Part shown: positions 24,861 through 33,402 of the stretch, piece after piece | Position numbering within the stretch: the first letter of the stretch is position 1 | How the letters are laid out: every line of letters begins with the position of its first letter | Assembly: GCF_042651425.1 (NCBI RefSeq) | Contig: NZ_JBHSCW010000008.1 | Coordinates: 1 to 64,000, forward strand | Reading direction: 5' to 3' | Origin: Fodinicurvata halophila | GTDB taxonomy: Bacteria > Pseudomonadota > Alphaproteobacteria > Kiloniellales > DSM-21159 | Length of the DNA stretch: 64,000 nt | Translations under genes and position numbers: made by a program | Notes under the pieces: model-generated | Database searches by the model: none | Seen by the model: only the letters and a program-made list of their open reading frames with translations | Told to the model about the DNA's origin: nothing

Positions 24861-24978
24861 CATGCTTCGAGTGCGCTTCGCGCAACCTCAACATGAGGTT
24901 TTAGTTAAATTGCTGAAATTAAATAATAATTCTCATTCTGAGGTGCACGGTCCGCAGGGACGGGCCTCGAAGAATCGG
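24861..24978. repeat. Paired palindromic repeat element, copy 1
   Basis: Two units sit head to head. The left unit runs CTTCGAG ... CCTCAACATGAGG (24865-24899) and contains a small hairpin TGCGC-ttc-GCGCA. The right unit is its inverse, TCATTCTGAGG ... CCTCGAAG (about 24933-24972). An AT-rich spacer of about 30 bp separates them. Copy 2 at 25719-25835 has the same plan. The CCTCA.nATGAGG / CTTCGAG words resemble short interspersed palindromes common in alphaproteobacterial genomes. The betB-to-25114 interval (295 bp) holds little else. Confidence 0.6.
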
Positions 24979-25113
24979 CCCCAAGCCCAGACGCTACTCC
25001 AAGACTGTGCCCCCATCGAGATAATCCCTTTGACCGCTGGCCCGAGGCGCTTCGCCAGGTTTACGCTCGGATGGATCGAGCGTGGAATGCTCGGCCTGTA
25101 GAGGGCGTGAGTC

Positions 25114-25758
25114 ATGAGATCGTTGCTGGTGAGCCTTCTGCTTATGGGAAGCTTGGCCTTGCCGACAGCAGGCAACGGCGCCGCCTTGCCGAGCCTGCAA
25201 GACATTCTGACGCTTGCCGGGCAGGGGTCCGCTTTCCAATCCCAGAGTCATTCCCGCATCCGGACCACTATCACGGGACCGGACGGCAAGACAGTACCGG
25301 TGGAGCTTTCGGTGCGGCTGCAGAGCGAGGGGCCGGACGAGGCCTTTCTGACTCTGCGGAAAGCCGGGGCGCCGGGCGATCTCGTGCTGGCCCTGCCGGA
25401 GACGGCACTGACGCCGGATGACCTAGCGGGCTTTGTCGTGCTGGAAGAGGCGGCCACCACAGCCGAGATGCATTTCACCACGATCGGAGCGCTGCGCGAT
25501 GCGACCCAGCGCCATGGCCATTCGCTCCGCCATGGAAGCATCCGTGAGGATACACCGGCCATCCTGCTGAAGCCTGGAGAGTCCGGAGAGCTGGAGGTCA
25601 GGCTGCGCTTGCGGGACAGGGCGCGACTGGGACGAATCTTCGTGACGCTTGACGGGTCGAATAGCTGGATGTCGGTGCTGGCGAAGGCGGACGGTTTGCC
25701 GTATGAGCTTGGGGCCGGTCCTTCGAGGCTCGCTAACGCTCGCACCTCAGGATTATAA
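25114..25758 (+). CDS. Exported hypothetical protein
   Basis: The 214-residue protein begins with a clear Sec signal peptide (MRSLLVSLLLMGSLALPTAG, cleavage near residue 24). The mature part is beta-rich in appearance, with no motif, lipobox or extra membrane helix that I recognise. The gene is bracketed by two copies of a palindromic repeat element. Its last dozen codons (PSRLANARTSGL) and its stop lie inside copy 2, so the present C-terminus seems to have been created by repeat insertion. The function is unknown, and it may be a truncated form of a longer ancestral protein. Confidence 0.6.
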   Translation: MRSLLVSLLLMGSLALPTAGNGAALPSLQDILTLAGQGSAFQSQSHSRIRTTITGPDGKTVPVELSVRLQSEGPDEAFLTLRKAGAPGDLVLALPETALTPDDLAGFVVLEEAATTAEMHFTTIGALRDATQRHGHSLRHGSIREDTPAILLKPGESGELEVRLRLRDRARLGRIFVTLDGSNSWMSVLAKADGLPYELGAGPSRLANARTSGL

Positions 25759-25835
25759 TAATCGTTTAATATCAGCTTTTTAAATCCTATCCTCATGTTG
25801 AGGCGCACCCCACAGGGGTGCCTCGAAACATCTCG
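25719..25835. repeat. Paired palindromic repeat element, copy 2
   Basis: The left unit CTTCGAGG ... CACCTCAGGAT (25721-25753) faces the right unit ATCCTCATGTTGAGG ... CCTCGAAACAT (about 25789-25832) across an AT-rich spacer. The right unit has an internal hairpin GCACCCC-aca-GGGGTGC. It has the same architecture as copy 1. The element overlaps the 3' end of the upstream gene and supplies its TAA stop. Confidence 0.6.
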
Positions 25836-25864
25836 GCACAGGCCGCTCAGCCCGCAGCGCCACC

Positions 25865-27436
25865 TTACTCCTCCACCAGCTTCTGCAGGGTCTCCAGCCG
25901 GTCCGCCTCGGCGGCCGGCTTGTCCCAGCGGATGCGGCTGATGCGCGGGAAGCGCATGGCCAGTCCGGACTTGTGGCGGGTGGAGGGCTGGACGGCGTCG
26001 AAGACCACCTCGAAGACCAGGCCGGGGGCGACGGCACGCACCGGGCCGAAGCGCTCCACGGTATGATCGCGCACCCACTTGTCCAGCTTCTTCAGTTCCG
26101 CGTCCGTATAGCCGGAATAGGCCTTGCCCACCGGCACAAGCTCGCCCGCCTCGGTCCAGGCGCCGAAGGTGTAGTCGGAATAGAAGGAGCTGCGCTTGCC
26201 GTGGCCGCGCTGGGCATACATCAGCACGGCGTCCAGCGACAGCGGGTCGCGCTTCCACTTGTACCACAGCCCGCGTGGTCGGCCGGCGACGTAGCTGCTG
26301 TCGCGACGCTTGAGCATCAGGCCCTCCAGCCCCTGCTGCCGCGCTTCGGCGCGCAGGCGGGCCAGGGTCTCCATGTCGTCGGCCACAACCAGCTGCGAGA
26401 GGTCCATGCGCGGTGGCCGGTGGCGGGCGTACCAGTCCTCCAGCCGGCGGCGGCGCTCGGTGAAGGAGAGATCGCGCAGGTCCGCATCGCCCTCCAACAG
26501 CAGGTCGTAGAGGCGGATGTGGGCCGGATGCTTGCGCAGGCCGGCCGCGGTCACGGACTTGCGGTTGAGGCGCTGCTGCAGGTCGTTGAAGGGCGCCACT
26601 TCGCCGTCCCGCATTACCAGCAACTCGCCGTCCAGGACGGCCTCGAAGTTCACCCCCTCCAGCACGTCGGGGAAGCTGTGGCTGATTTCCTCGCCCGTGC
26701 GGCTGAACAGCCGGGCCTTGCCGTCATAGGCGACCAGCTGCACACGGATGCCGTCCCACTTCCACTCCACGGCGAAGTTCTCCAGCTCCAGGCTCTCCAC
26801 CTCGCGCTCCTCCAGCGGATGGGCCAGCATCAGCGGACGGAAGGCGGCGCTGCGGTCCGGCTGGGGACGCGCGCCCTGCCCCTCCAGCCAGGCGAAGAGC
26901 GCTTCGTAGGGCGGCGCCAGGCCGTGCCACAGCTCCTCGATCTCGCCGACATCGCAGTCGCCAAACTCGGCCAGCGCGGTCTTGGCCAGACGTTCGGAGA
27001 CGCCCACGCGCAGGCCGCCGGTGATGAACTTCAACAGCGCCCAGCGGCCCGTGGCGTCCAAGGCATCCAGCCAGCCTTCCAGCAGGCCCGGCACCTGGGC
27101 GCGCGGCGCCTCCTGCAGGCGCTCGACGATCTCGTTCAGCTCCGGCGGGCGGTTGGCGCCGGCCCGGGCCTGCCAGATCAGCGAGACCGTCTCCGCCAGG
27201 TCGCCCACATAGTCGTGGGACCAGCGGAACAGCACCGGATCATGGCGTTCCTCGGCCAGCGCGCGCACCTGGGCCGGCTTGGCGCTGCGGAAATCCAGCG
27301 TGCCGGTCAGCGCGCCCAGCGCCCATCCGCGATCGGGGTCGGGCTCCTGCGCGAAATAGTCCACCATCAGGCGCAGCTTGTCGTTGCGCCCGGGCGTCAG
27401 ACTGAGGCGATCGAGCAGGAGGGCGAAACGCTCCAT
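25865..27436 (-). CDS. ATP-dependent DNA ligase (cisplatin-damage-response type)
   Basis: The 523-residue ligase has an N-terminal helical domain, adenylation-site Lys226 (EWKWDGIRVQL), downstream LDGELL and LMLKRRDS motifs, a nucleotide-binding LWYKWKRDPLSLD motif, and a C-terminal OB domain. This matches the bacterial ligase family found with a beta-CASP-like exonuclease, a DEXH helicase and a phosphoesterase in DNA-damage clusters. The exonuclease gene is six bases upstream on the same strand. The other two partners are at 44.2-47.4 kb. It seals nicks using ATP in the cytosol. Confidence 0.92.
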   Translation of the reverse strand: MERFALLLDRLSLTPGRNDKLRLMVDYFAQEPDPDRGWALGALTGTLDFRSAKPAQVRALAEERHDPVLFRWSHDYVGDLAETVSLIWQARAGANRPPELNEIVERLQEAPRAQVPGLLEGWLDALDATGRWALLKFITGGLRVGVSERLAKTALAEFGDCDVGEIEELWHGLAPPYEALFAWLEGQGARPQPDRSAAFRPLMLAHPLEEREVESLELENFAVEWKWDGIRVQLVAYDGKARLFSRTGEEISHSFPDVLEGVNFEAVLDGELLVMRDGEVAPFNDLQQRLNRKSVTAAGLRKHPAHIRLYDLLLEGDADLRDLSFTERRRRLEDWYARHRPPRMDLSQLVVADDMETLARLRAEARQQGLEGLMLKRRDSSYVAGRPRGLWYKWKRDPLSLDAVLMYAQRGHGKRSSFYSDYTFGAWTEAGELVPVGKAYSGYTDAELKKLDKWVRDHTVERFGPVRAVAPGLVFEVVFDAVQPSTRHKSGLAMRFPRISRIRWDKPAAEADRLETLQKLVEE

Positions 27437-27441
27437 GGGTC

Positions 27442-28470
27442 TCAGACGGCCTCCTGCTCCTCATCGCCGCGACCGATCAGCGACAGGGCGCGGGCGTGCA
27501 GGCCCTGCTGCTGCGCAAAATGGATCAGCGCCTCCTCGTTGCCGTGGGTAACCCAGATCTCCGGCGCACCCACATCGGCGAAGGTGTCCGTCAGCTCGTC
27601 CCAGTCGGCATGATCGGAAATCACCAGCGGCAGCTCCACGCCGCGCTGGCGGGCACGCTGGCGCACCTGCATCCAGCCCGAGGCCATGGCGATCACCGGC
27701 TCGCTCAGCCGCCGCGCCCAGCGGTCAGCGATGGCCGAGGGCGGCGCCAGCACCAGGGCCCCCGCCATCTCCTCCTTCTGGCTGGCGGTGGCCGGACGCA
27801 GCTCGCCCAGTTCGACCCCGTGGGCGCGATAGAGCTCGCAAAGTTCTTGCAGCGCGCCGTGGATGTAGATCGGCGCGTCATAGCCTGCACGGCGCAGCAG
27901 CGCGATCACTCGCTGCGCCTTGCCCAGAGCATAGACGCCCACCACGTGCGTGCGCTCGGGAAAGAGCCGCATCGAGTTCAGCAGCTTGTCGACCTCCCGG
28001 TCCGGATCGGGATGGCGGAACACCGGCAGCCCGAAGGTGGCTTCCGTGATGAAGACGTCGCAGGGCACCGGCTCGAAGGGTGCACAGGTGGGATCCTCCC
28101 GCCGCTTGTAGTCGCCGGAGACCACGATGCGCTGACCATCATACTCCAGCACCGCCTGGGCCGAGCCAAGTACATGGCCTGCCGGCACCAGCTGGACCCG
28201 TGCCTCGCCGATATCGATCACCTCTCCATGGGCCAGTGCCTGCTGTTCGCGGCCCGCCTTGTCCGTGTAGCGGCTGCGCATGATGGCCAGCGTCTCGGCC
28301 GTGGCCAGGACCTTGTCGTGTCCGGGACGCGCATGGTCGGCATGGCCATGAGTGACCAGCGCGCGCGGCACGGCGCGATGCGGATCGACATGGAAATCCC
28401 CGGGTGCGCAGTACAGGCCCTGGTCGGTCACATAGAGCCAGCTTTCGGGTCGGAGTTCGCGTCGTGGCAT
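27442..28470 (-). CDS. Ligase-associated DNA exonuclease (metallo-beta-lactamase/beta-CASP fold)
   Basis: The 342-residue protein has the metallo-hydrolase signature THGHADHA near residue 40 and later ISDHADWDE and WVTHGNEEAL blocks. Together these define the ligase-associated exonuclease family, related to mRNA 3'-end-processing and SNM1-type nucleases. It lies immediately upstream of the ATP-dependent ligase, with a 5-base gap, and is almost certainly co-translated. It would trim damaged ends for ligation. No signal peptide. Confidence 0.9.
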   Translation of the reverse strand: MPRRELRPESWLYVTDQGLYCAPGDFHVDPHRAVPRALVTHGHADHARPGHDKVLATAETLAIMRSRYTDKAGREQQALAHGEVIDIGEARVQLVPAGHVLGSAQAVLEYDGQRIVVSGDYKRREDPTCAPFEPVPCDVFITEATFGLPVFRHPDPDREVDKLLNSMRLFPERTHVVGVYALGKAQRVIALLRRAGYDAPIYIHGALQELCELYRAHGVELGELRPATASQKEEMAGALVLAPPSAIADRWARRLSEPVIAMASGWMQVRQRARQRGVELPLVISDHADWDELTDTFADVGAPEIWVTHGNEEALIHFAQQQGLHARALSLIGRGDEEQEAV

Positions 28471-28532
28471 GGTTCAGGATATGGCGATCCGGCACGTCTT
28501 GACCAGCCCTCGCTGCCGCACCGCGCCAGGCG

Positions 28533-29558
28533 TCATGCCGGTCCGGCACTGCCTCCGCTCAGGAACTCGACGGGCAGGACCTGGTCTGAGAGCGGCAGTG
28601 TCGCCTCGCTCGCCAGTAGGTCGAGCAATGCCCGGGCGGCGGTCCGCCCGATCTCGCGTCGCGGCTGCCGGATCGTGGCAAGTGCTGGCGCCAGGTGGGC
28701 CGCCAGCTCGATGCCGTCGAACCCGACGACGGACAGGTCGTCTGGCAGTTTCACGCCGCGGCGCTGCAGTTCCCCCATCAGTCCGCAGGCCATGGCGTCG
28801 CTGGCGCAGAACAGGGCCGTGGGACGATCCGTCAGCTCGAGCCAGGCCCGGGCGGCGCGTTGGCCCGAAGCATAGGAGAAGTCCCCCGGCAGGAACCAGT
28901 CTCCCCGCACCTCCAGCCCCCGCGCCGCCAGCGCCTGTTCCACGCCCATTTGCCGCGTCTGCGTCAGCACGTTGCCCGGCGGCCCCTGGACATGGCCGAT
29001 GCGCCGATGGCCGAGCCCGGCCAGGTGAGCGATCGCGAGCTCCGCGGCGGCCGCATTGTCGATACGCACCCGCGGTGCCTGCAATCCCTCGATCCATTCG
29101 CAGGCGAGCACGGTGGGCGGTGGTGAACCGCCGCGGCCGCCACGCACCAGGGCATCCGCCGGAATCGCGCCGTCCAGGGCGATCAGCCCGTCCGCGCGTC
29201 GACGGTCGGCGTAGTCCAGTGGATTCGAACCGCCGCGCGTATCGGCGATCAACAGATTGTAGCCGGCCGGCGACAGCACCTCGGCGATGCCCCCCAGAAT
29301 CTCGGAGAAGAAGGGATTGGCCAGATTCGGGACAAGTGCCACGATCCCGCCCGAGCGCTGCCGGCGCAGGTTGCTGGCGGCATGATTGACGGTGTAGCCG
29401 ATGCGCTCCACGGCGGCGAGGACGGCATGCCGGGTTGTGGCCGTAACCGTCTCGGGCCGTGACAGGGCGCGGCTGACCGTGGCGGTGGAAACACCTGCCG
29501 CCTCGGCCACGTCCACAATGCGCGGCGGGCGCTTCCCGGGCCCCTGGCCGTCGTTCAT
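28533..29558 (-). CDS. LacI-family transcriptional regulator
   Basis: The 341-residue repressor starts at the ATG at 29558. An N-terminal HTH (IVDVAEAAGVSTATVSRALSRP) and hinge are followed by a periplasmic-binding-protein-like sensor domain (VPNLANPFFSEIL, ADGLIALDGAIP, VVGFDGIELAAHLAPALATI). It is divergent from the sugar catabolism and ABC operon. A perfect palindromic operator (29603-29616) lies between them, so autoregulation and control of 29701-35409 are strongly suggested. The inducer is unknown, probably a carbohydrate taken up by the adjacent transporter. Confidence 0.92.
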   Translation of the reverse strand: MNDGQGPGKRPPRIVDVAEAAGVSTATVSRALSRPETVTATTRHAVLAAVERIGYTVNHAASNLRRQRSGGIVALVPNLANPFFSEILGGIAEVLSPAGYNLLIADTRGGSNPLDYADRRRADGLIALDGAIPADALVRGGRGGSPPPTVLACEWIEGLQAPRVRIDNAAAAELAIAHLAGLGHRRIGHVQGPPGNVLTQTRQMGVEQALAARGLEVRGDWFLPGDFSYASGQRAARAWLELTDRPTALFCASDAMACGLMGELQRRGVKLPDDLSVVGFDGIELAAHLAPALATIRQPRREIGRTAARALLDLLASEATLPLSDQVLPVEFLSGGSAGPA

Positions 29559-29602
29559 CGGCGGATCCTCATCGGCGGTCTCGGCACGCTTCGATTCCCT
29601 CT

Positions 29603-29616
29603 TGTAATCGATTACA
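29603..29616. promoter_or_regulatory. LacI-type operator, perfect 14-bp palindrome
   Basis: TGTAATCGATTACA is fully self-complementary with the central CG typical of LacI/GalR operators. It lies 45 bp before the regulator start and 85 bp before the isomerase-like gene, in the only intergenic space of this divergent locus. Confidence 0.85.
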
Positions 29617-29700
29617 TTCCCTTCATACACTACCTGAACCGAGTACAGAAGCGCGGCCACGGCAATCTGCCCTGAGACCACGCCAGCGACGGGAGGAAAC

Positions 29701-30768
29701 ATGAAGACCATCCAGGGCCCTGCGCTGTTCCTCGCGCAGTTCGCCGACGACGAGGCGCCCTTCAACTCCTGGGACAGCATCACGCGTTGGGCGGCGGATT
29801 GCGGCTATATCGGCGTTCAGGTTCCAAGCTGGGACACGCGCCTGATGGACCTGGCGCAGGCGGCAGAGTCGACAGGCTACTGCGAAGACCTCAAGGGTCG
29901 TGCCGCCGAGAACGGCATCCAGATCACCGAGCTCTCCGCCCACCTCCAGGGCCAGCTGGTCGCCGTCCATCCCGCCTATGACGAAGCTTTCGACGGCTTC
30001 GCGGCCTCCGAGGTGCGCGGCGACCCGAAGGCACGGCAGGCCTGGGCCGTGGACCAGGTGCACAAGGCCATCACGGCCTCGCGCAATCTCGGGCTCAGCA
30101 AGCTCGCCGTTTTCTCTGGCGCGCTGGCCTGGCCCTACGTCTATCCCTGGCCGCAGCGCCCGCCGGGCCTGATCGACACGGCCTTCGACGAACTCACCCG
30201 CCGCTGGCGCCCCCTGCTCGATCACGCCCGGGACAACGGCGTCGATCTCTGCTTCGAGATCCACCCCGGCGAGGACCTGCACGACGGCATCAGCTTCGAG
30301 ATGTTCCTGGACCGCCTCGATCAGCACCCCAGCGCGCAGATGCTCTACGACCCCTCGCACTACGTCCTGCAGGCGCTGGACTACATCGCCAACATCGAGA
30401 TCTACCACGAGCGCATCGGCATGTTTCACGTCAAGGATGCCGAGTTGAACCCCACGGGCAAGCAGGGCGTCTACGGCGGATTCCAGCCCTGGACGGAGCG
30501 TGCCGGCCGCTTCCGGTCGCTTGGCGACGGCCAGGTGGACTTCGGGGCCATCTTCTCCGAGCTTACCCGGCACGGCTTCGGCGGCTGGGCCGTGGTGGAA
30601 TGGGAATGCGCCTTCAAGCATCCCGAGGACGGCGCCCGCGAAGGCGCACAGTTCGTGCGCGACCATATCATCCGCGTGACCGACAAGGCCTTCGACGACT
30701 TCGCCGGCGCCGGGACCGACGAAGCGGCCAACCGGCGCATGCTGGGACTGGACCGCGGCCATGGCTGA
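29701..30768 (+). CDS. Sugar phosphate isomerase/epimerase family TIM-barrel protein
   Basis: The 355-residue AP-endonuclease-2-like TIM barrel (IolE/xylose-isomerase superfamily) contains CFEIHPGEDLHDG, LYDPSHYVLQALD, FHVKDAEL and GWAVVEWECAF, which supply the metal-binding Glu/Asp/His set. It is the first gene of the LacI-controlled operon, and the next gene overlaps it by eight bases. Partners of this type with Gfo/Idh/MocA enzymes act in inositol, keto-sugar or 3-keto-glycoside metabolism. The exact substrate cannot be read from sequence. Confidence 0.85.
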   Translation: MKTIQGPALFLAQFADDEAPFNSWDSITRWAADCGYIGVQVPSWDTRLMDLAQAAESTGYCEDLKGRAAENGIQITELSAHLQGQLVAVHPAYDEAFDGFAASEVRGDPKARQAWAVDQVHKAITASRNLGLSKLAVFSGALAWPYVYPWPQRPPGLIDTAFDELTRRWRPLLDHARDNGVDLCFEIHPGEDLHDGISFEMFLDRLDQHPSAQMLYDPSHYVLQALDYIANIEIYHERIGMFHVKDAELNPTGKQGVYGGFQPWTERAGRFRSLGDGQVDFGAIFSELTRHGFGGWAVVEWECAFKHPEDGAREGAQFVRDHIIRVTDKAFDDFAGAGTDEAANRRMLGLDRGHG

Positions 30769-31897
30769 GCGTGTGCGTCTCGGCATGGTGGGCGGCGGGG
30801 CCGATGCCTTCATCGGCGCCGTCCATCGCATCGCGGCGCGCCTGGACGGACACTACGAACTGGTGGCCGGTGCACTCTCCTCGACCCCAGACAAGGCCCG
30901 TGCCTCGGGCGAGGCCGTGGGCCTGCCGCGAATCTACGACACCTACGCCGAGATGGCGAAGCGCGAGGCCCGGCGGAAGGACGGCATCGAGGCGGTGGCC
31001 GTGGTCACGCCCAACCATCTCCACTACGCGGTCGCGCGCGAGTTCCTGAAGCGCGACATCGATGTCATCTGCGACAAGCCGCTGACCGGCACCCTGCCCG
31101 AGGCGCGCCGGCTCGCCCGGCTGGCGGAAAGGTCGAAGGCCCTCTTCATCCTGACCCACAACTACACCGGCTATCCCATGATCCGCCAGGCACGGGAGAT
31201 GGTGGCCGACGGGGAACTCGGCAGGCTGCGGCTGGTGAACGTGGAGTATCCGCAGGACTGGCTGACGGAACCGGTGGAGCAGCAGGGGGTGAAGCAGGCG
31301 GAATGGCGCACGGACCCCGATCGCTCCGGCACCGGTGGTGCCATTGGCGACATCGGCACCCACGCCTTCAACCTGGCCCAGTTCGTGACAAGGCTGGAGC
31401 TGGATCGGCTGAGCGCCGACCTCGACAGCTTCGCACCGGGCCGACGGCTCGACGACAATGCCCATGTGATGCTGCGCTTCGAGAGCGGCGTGAAGGGACT
31501 GCTCTGGTGCTCGCAGGTAGCCCCGGGCGTGGAGAACGGGCTGCGCCTGCGGATTTTCGGCGACCGCGGCGGCCTGGAGTGGTTCCAAGAGGAACCGGGC
31601 CGGCTGTGGGTGACCCGCCACGGCGAACCCAAGCGCCTCTACACCCGCAACGGCGCCGGCGCCACGCCGGGCAACACCGCCAGCAGTCGCATCCCGCCCG
31701 GGCACCCTGAAGGCTACCTGGAGGCCTTTGCCAACCTCTATGCCGAAGCGGCCGAGGCGATCCGCGCCCGACGCGAGGGTCGGCCCGCCCCGGCGAATCT
31801 GCTGCCATCCGTGAACGACGGCCTGCGCGGTGTGGCCTTCGTGGACGCCTGCGTGCGCTCCTCGGCCCGCGACGCGGCCTGGGTGAGGCCGCGATGA
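30761..31897 (+). CDS. Gfo/Idh/MocA family oxidoreductase
   Basis: The 378-residue NAD(P)-dependent dehydrogenase has an N-terminal Rossmann fold (RLGMVGGGADAFIGAVH), a conserved CDKPLTGTL (the EKP-type motif with the catalytic Lys), and the C-terminal GGAIGDIGTHAFNLAQF with its catalytic Asp-His region. It would oxidise a sugar or cyclitol. Overlaps at both ends (8 bases upstream, 4 downstream) show tight coupling in the operon. The isomerase-like partner suggests oxidation followed by epimerisation, dehydration or elimination. Confidence 0.9.
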   Translation: MAERVRLGMVGGGADAFIGAVHRIAARLDGHYELVAGALSSTPDKARASGEAVGLPRIYDTYAEMAKREARRKDGIEAVAVVTPNHLHYAVAREFLKRDIDVICDKPLTGTLPEARRLARLAERSKALFILTHNYTGYPMIRQAREMVADGELGRLRLVNVEYPQDWLTEPVEQQGVKQAEWRTDPDRSGTGGAIGDIGTHAFNLAQFVTRLELDRLSADLDSFAPGRRLDDNAHVMLRFESGVKGLLWCSQVAPGVENGLRLRIFGDRGGLEWFQEEPGRLWVTRHGEPKRLYTRNGAGATPGNTASSRIPPGHPEGYLEAFANLYAEAAEAIRARREGRPAPANLLPSVNDGLRGVAFVDACVRSSARDAAWVRPR

Positions 31898-33402
31898 GCA
31901 CTCCGGAGGCCGTCGCCGCGCTCGCGGGCGTCTCGCATCGCTTCGGACCGGTGCAGGTTCTCTTCGACCTCGATTTCGACCTGCGTCCGGGCGAGGTCCA
32001 CGCCCTGATCGGCGAGAACGGCGCCGGCAAGTCCACCGCCATGAAGATCCTCTGCGGCTATCTGACGCCCAGTGAGGGGACGGTGATGCTGGACGGCCAG
32101 TCCGTCCGCTTGTCCTCGGTCGAACAGGCGGAAGCGCACGGGCTCGCCATGATCCACCAGGAATTCAACCTCGCCGACCAGCTGACAGTGGTCCAGAACA
32201 TCTTCCTCGGCCGCGAGCGCTGCCGCGGCCCCTTTCTCGACCATCGCGCGATGCGGGCTGAGACCCGCGCGCTGCTCGACCAGCTGCAGTGCCGGGTGGA
32301 CGTGGATGCCACCACGCGTGATATCTCCGTTTCCGACAAGCAGATGGTGGAGATCGCCGAGGCCCTGTCGAAGAACGCCCGCGTGCTGGTCATGGACGAG
32401 CCGACCGCGGCCCTCACCCGCCGCGAGATCGACATCCTGTTCGAACAGATCGAACGGCTGCGCGCCCAGGGAACGGCGATCCTCTACACCTCGCACAAGC
32501 TCGACGAGGTTGAGCGCATTGCCGACCGCGTGACCGTGCTTCGCGACGGCCGCATGGTGCTTTCGGCGGCGGCAGGCGAACTGGACAGCGATCGCATGGC
32601 CAACGCCATGGTCGGGCGCGAGATGTCTGACCTGTTTCCCGCCCGCAGCGGGCACGCGGGCTCCGAACAGGCGCTGGAGGCGGAGAATGTCTCCGTCCCC
32701 GGCCTGGTCGAGAATGCCTCCTTCACGCTACGCCGGGGCGAGATCCTCGGCTTCGCCGGCCTCATCGGCGCGCGGCGCACGGAGCTGATGGAGAGCGTCG
32801 TGGGCCTGCGCCCGCGCAGCGGCAGCGTGCGCCTCCAGGGGCGCCTCCTTCGTCCCGGCTCGGTCGATGCCGCGCGGCGCACCGGCCTCGTCTACCTCAC
32901 CGAAGACCGGAAGTCCCGCGGGCTGCTCATGAACAAGTCGCTGCGCGAGAACCTGACCCTGCTGGCGCTCGACCGCTTCTCCAACGGGCTCATCGATCGT
33001 CGGGCCGAGGACGCGGCGCTGGATCAGGCGGCGGTGGACTACGATATCCGCATTCCCGACCGCGACATGCCCGCCGGCAACCTGTCGGGCGGGAACCAGC
33101 AGAAGCTGCTGCTCGCCAAGACCATGCTGGCGGATCCGCAAGTGGTGATCATCGACGAACCAACCCGCGGCATCGATATCGGCGCCAAGCGGCAGATCTA
33201 CGAGTTCATTCACAAGCTCACCGCCGAGGGACGCAGCGTAATCGTGATATCCTCCGAGATGACCGAGGTCATTGGCCTCTCCGACCGGGTGGTGGTGATG
33301 CAAACCGGGCGCATCGCCGGCGAGCTGTCAGGCAGCGACATCACCGAGCAGTCCATCCTGCGGCTCGCCATGGGCCTGAGCACCGAGGAGGTCACATCAT
33401 GA
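31894..33402 (+). CDS. Sugar ABC transporter, double ATP-binding protein (RbsA/MglA type)
   Basis: The 502-residue fused ATPase has two nucleotide-binding domains. The first has Walker A GENGAGKST and Walker B VLVMDEPTAAL. The second has the degenerate phosphate loop usual in this family, an intact SGGNQQK signature and VIIDEPTRGID. It energises uptake of a monosaccharide or cyclitol with the permease (4-base overlap) and the binding protein downstream. Confidence 0.95.
   Translation: MSTPEAVAALAGVSHRFGPVQVLFDLDFDLRPGEVHALIGENGAGKSTAMKILCGYLTPSEGTVMLDGQSVRLSSVEQAEAHGLAMIHQEFNLADQLTVVQNIFLGRERCRGPFLDHRAMRAETRALLDQLQCRVDVDATTRDISVSDKQMVEIAEALSKNARVLVMDEPTAALTRREIDILFEQIERLRAQGTAILYTSHKLDEVERIADRVTVLRDGRMVLSAAAGELDSDRMANAMVGREMSDLFPARSGHAGSEQALEAENVSVPGLVENASFTLRRGEILGFAGLIGARRTELMESVVGLRPRSGSVRLQGRLLRPGSVDAARRTGLVYLTEDRKSRGLLMNKSLRENLTLLALDRFSNGLIDRRAEDAALDQAAVDYDIRIPDRDMPAGNLSGGNQQKLLLAKTMLADPQVVIIDEPTRGIDIGAKRQIYEFIHKLTAEGRSVIVISSEMTEVIGLSDRVVVMQTGRIAGELSGSDITEQSILRLAMGLSTEEVTS

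Noticed and set aside
25248..26267. Minus-strand frame between the exported protein and the ligase
   Set aside because: It overlaps the ligase gene and a signal-peptide-bearing plus-strand gene, and its sequence is an Arg/Ala-rich shadow.
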